The notes under the pieces were generated by a model. It worked only from the letters and a program-made list of their open reading frames with translations. It searched no databases and had not been told where the DNA came from. The translations under genes and the position numbers were made by a program. 64,000 nucleotides of DNA, taken from Eumeta japonica (taxonomy: Eukaryota > Arthropoda > Insecta > Lepidoptera > Psychidae). Of the stretch, positions 60,605-64,000 are shown piece by piece (the stretch's first letter is position 1; each line of letters starts with the position of its first letter). Location of the stretch: assembly GCA_005406025.1 (NCBI GenBank), contig BGZK01001601.1, forward strand, positions 62,001 through 126,000, read 5' to 3'.

Positions 60605-60715
60605 TATTTCCGATCCTGGTTCCGTTTTTGATTTAAGTGATGGTCTTGCTCTTTATTCCATTGCAAATTTCGTTGCCAACCTCGGTCTTCTCTTGAATAT
60701 TGTTGCATTTTTTCC
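60605..60715 (-). repeat. hexanucleotide-array repeat, minus orientation
   Basis: On the minus strand: AATGCAACAATATTCAAGAG, then GA-rich hexamers ending AACGGAACCAGGATCGG. It matches the 16600-16725 copy in leader and array. Confidence 0.55.
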
Positions 60716-61925
60716 GGTTTTTAAATATTTTTGTATGAAAATATACGAAGTCAGAAAATATCTTTGTCACATTCCAAGAAATAGTCTGCCTTTTCATGAA
60801 AAAATTGCTTTCGATATGTTTATCCTTTTCAGAGATTGGTTCGGATGTAAACAGACAAAAACTAGAGTGAAATTATAAATGGTTTAACACTTGTGCAACC
60901 GCATGTTTTCACCATAATCCACATTTCATCAAAGGTCGGGACGTCGTTTAGTTAGCCTGAGCGATTCTATTCATATATGTGTATACGTTTACAACGAAAA
61001 AGTATGTATTTACTGTGCCAACTATTTGATATTCATAATACAAGCCTGTATACCTATTTTGTGATCCGATGGTGTTGTGCATGTGTCACAAAAAAAAAAA
61101 AAAGTAAAATCTATAAATTATGTTATTGTAAGTAAAGTAATTGTTATATGAGTAAAACACAATTATAAAAAAATTGTAGATTTATAATAAAACGAGTTAC
61201 GTGCGTGAACCTAGTTTCTTTGAACAGTAATCTGCTTAAGTGAAAGGCGGTTAAGTGCTTCAACTGGCGTCCGTCGCGGTGCTTCTGCAAAGCCTGTTAC
61301 ATTGAAGGAGACGTTAAAACCCGACTACCGTTATGAGATTAGAGCCTTATGATCCGCTCTTTTCAGCGCCTTTATTGGTGTACCAAAATTAACGCCGACG
61401 TTACGGCCCGGGCGTTTGTTCTTCCATTTAACGGGACGGTACAGGAGTAATTATTGACAGTGTCCTCGTGTTATCGTTGTTATTGTACTGAGTTTGTTAG
61501 TGTACAAGTGAAGATAATGACTTTAACGGTAATGTATAAATTAGTTGCTTGTGAACTATTCTACATAACAAAGTTTGTTAATGCGTCACGACTGTTTTGC
61601 TGTAAAACCTCAAAATTTTTCAGGGGTAGATCCAAACTTAGTCCTTTTGAAAATCTTAACAATTTTTTTATCATATAAATTTATGCGTCTAATAAATAAT
61701 TTACAAAAATATCTACTGTCTAATTTATTACTATGCTTATAAACTGTCTTATTAATTATAAATTTCAATCTCATTTCTCATTTTTGGTATTTAATTATCA
61801 CCGATTTCTTGCTTTAATACTATGTTAAGTTTTGAAGATTTTGAGTACGTAAACAATTTTCACAAACTTTGTTTTCGTATTGTTTACATTTATTACATCT
61901 AGAAATTCGAAAAAAACTTCCCACT

Positions 61926-61960
61926 TGTTTAAAACATTGAAGTTTTCAATGTTTTAAACA
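61926..61960. repeat. perfect 16-bp hairpin, 3-nt loop
   Basis: TGTTTAAAACATTGAA, loop GTT, then the exact complement. Confidence 0.9.
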
Positions 61961-62349
61961 TCCAACATTTTGGGTTTGAATTGTCGTTAGTTGGAAGGTA
62001 TATTAGGATAAATCGATCAGTATGATTTTTCACTATCCGATCGCTACAATATCTGAACGTAAATAACGGAAAGCTATAAATATCAGAACGAGAAAATGTA
62101 AGAAGAATGCGTCAGCTGCACAAAATCGAAAGCCAGGCCTTAATGAACACGCGTAAACGGGAGGCGCCTTAATAAAGAAGTCCTCCCAATCGAGGCTGAG
62201 GCGAGGCCGGTTACGCTCCGGTCGCTTATTCTCATCGTATGTGATACGATGTCGCCGTAGATAAATATTTGCCAGGACGAATTCAATTTTTTTTTTTTTG
62301 AGCATTTTCGAGGGGCCAACAAGCAGAACCACTGGAGAGTAGCTGATAA

Positions 62350-62480
62350 GGTGTAATTCCAAAGGCGTCACGAGTGCGTCACCGGTCTCTTGAGTTAAGC
62401 AAAGTTTCTGATTTGGGGGTAAATGGGGCTATGTTGGGGGGAGGGTAATGATAGAGGGTAGCGGGCGATGGTAATTGAAA
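62350..62480 (-). mobile_element. SINE-body repeat fragment
   Basis: Plus-strand words GTGCGTCACCGGTCTCTTGA and a following G-rich tract (GGGGGGAGGGTAATG) match the same family; the downstream half is missing. Confidence 0.5.
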
Positions 62481-63784
62481 TTAAGACTCAAGATCAGTTA
62501 GTCATACTATACAAATTTGAACATTTTTTTTCTCCATATTTCTGTTTAGAATCTCCGACGAGCAACAATTCCGTTCATTAATAAATTATACGATAGAGTT
62601 GCCTGTCTCCATGCCGATAGCAATGGTAGGTATGATTAGTCAAAAACTGTTTTTTTTTAATTCACACAGACGATGTTAATACGTTAAATAAAGACAATGA
62701 TACACATCATTCCCGGGAACCGCCTTACATGTCTCTGTAACATGTATCTAATATCATTCAACCCTCTTTCCTATAAATCTCAAATCCTTGTAAATTTAAA
62801 TACAAAAACATTGTAACATCGAACATAAACGTTCATGAAGGTTGCATTTTCGTGTAATAATCATACAGATTTAATATCTACACTATAATAAATATCTGGG
62901 ATTTTTAAAATTAAATTGTTTCTTCATGATAGGTGTAACGCATGAGACAGCAATGAGATAGCAATAGTTTTTTATATATTATTTAAATATGTAAAAACAA
63001 AAATCAAAACGTTGCTTTTTCTGATTCCCCGATAAAGGCATAACAATAAACAAATATCCAATATGGTGACCGTTATACGTCATGTTGAATATAATAAATA
63101 ACTTTTTCTTTATTTATAATTACATTTAGACAAAGAACCAAATAAGATCGCAGTTAATTATGTCTTTCGAAATTATGTACCTAAAATGATTTTTCATTTT
63201 AAAGACAGTTAAAAGTTTTTACCTACTTTTAATGTGTCTTACGAGTGACTTTTTAACTAGTGTATATCAAAAATTCAGTAAAGAAATGTGAGAAATGGCA
63301 TTTAAAAAACTTCACTTCAGTATAGCAAGTAATCTATAAAGTAAGGTGATATTGAACTAAGGAAAATCGAAACAAATAACCTTTATAATTCACAAATAAT
63401 TGTAAATTCGTTCTTGTCTTTTTAAATAATTGTAACTTTAGAAATCTGTTGTTGGGTTTTCAAACAAACGCAATAAGTACAAATATAAATAATTTATATT
63501 GGAAATACTTGTGAATTATCGTGATTTTAATTAACAGGCCATTAAAAACATGTACTTAACTAAATGAGAAATGGAACGAAATTAAAATACTAAATAATTT
63601 GTTGAAAACTAAAGTTATTATTTTCACTTAAAAACCACTGAAATCTTTCTTACTGGGGCTTACTTATTGATTTCGATGAAATAGTTTAGATTCTTCGATG
63701 AAATCGATGAACGTACACACGTTAACAATACGTACCTATGTAAATTATAGAATTTCAAGACGAAAAAGCATGTGAACCAGCAGA

Positions 63785-64000
63785 GGTAGGTGGTCACCGT
63801 CGTCCAAGGACACTCGTAACTTCAGAGGAGTCACCGGTGCGTTGCCGGCCTCTTGAATAGAAACAGGATATCAGATGAAAGAGGGTAGTGGACTAACAGA
63901 GGAGTGAGTGGGATGATGGAAGGGGAGTGGCACGATGAAGGAAGGGAATAGGCTATAGGAAATCTCACTCACTGGACGAAACGAAACAGCGCAAGCTGTT
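63785..64000 (-). mobile_element. SINE-body repeat copy, cut by the window edge
   Basis: Plus-strand words GGTGCGTTGCCGGCCTCTTG, a G-rich middle, then CTCACTCACTGGACGAAACG and CAGCGCAAGCTGTT at the last base. It continues beyond the window. Confidence 0.65.

Larger units (their letters stand above)
58076..62349. other. no gene seen
   Basis: AT-rich, with GC-balanced patches at 61255-61450 and 62110-62349 and the hairpin at 61926. The 112-codon minus-strand ORF at 62033-62371 shows no known domain; a missing dpr-like first exon was looked for here and not recognised. Confidence 0.5.

Noticed and set aside
1..64000. CRISPR arrays, rRNA genes, bacterial operons or intact viral genes
   Set aside because: None seen; gene structure and repeats are those of an insect nuclear genome.

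Overview
This is animal nuclear DNA, almost certainly from a lepidopteran (moth or butterfly). It is AT-rich and has no long ORFs. It holds one intron-rich gene spread over 20 kb, and much of the rest is mobile-element debris. The insect assignment rests on the gene, a Dpr-family (defective proboscis extension response) two-immunoglobulin cell-surface protein. The lepidopteran assignment rests on repeats I recognise from moth and butterfly genomes: a Helitron with its characteristic 5' and 3' ends, the AGGGTTCCG/CGGAACCCT repeat, and a tRNA-derived SINE whose tail contains 'acaagctttgcttag'. No database search was run.

The gene is on the minus strand. Six exons were assembled by hand at 46832-46701, 45616-45539, 44706-44574, 32536-32417, 31023-30826 and 26798-26668 (transcription order). 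They splice with consistent phases (0, 0, 1, 1, 1) into one 263-residue open frame ending in TGA. It encodes two Ig domains with both cysteine pairs and the core tryptophans, three N-glycosylation sequons, and a weakly hydrophobic C-terminus that may be a GPI-anchor signal. The signal peptide and first exon(s) are missing; they lie either unrecognised in 46833-64000 or beyond the window. The family's role, selective neuronal surface recognition with DIP partners, is known from Drosophila and was not read from this sequence.

Layout. 1-25960: downstream intergenic DNA with a near-identical pair of about 454-bp direct repeats (1609, 9082), a TIR-type repeat, a 21-bp minisatellite, a SINE, a decayed transposase-like gene (15150-13530), GC-rich repeats, a Helitron 3' end and foldback hairpins. 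25961-46832: the dpr-like gene; its introns hold a TIR element, SINE-like copies, a decayed LINE reverse transcriptase (37330-38680), a compound microsatellite and several perfect hairpins. 46833-64000: upstream DNA with a complete Helitron carrying a helicase remnant (49022-50048), SINEs, tRNA-like heads and a GC-rich island (55200-55500).

I did not find a demonstrably new system. The best leads are a pre-miRNA-like foldback at 24352-24419 and other near-perfect hairpins, the nearly identical direct repeats with LTR-like signals, a four-locus family built on a degenerate hexanucleotide array, and an unusual splice donor beside a TA microsatellite in the dpr-like gene.
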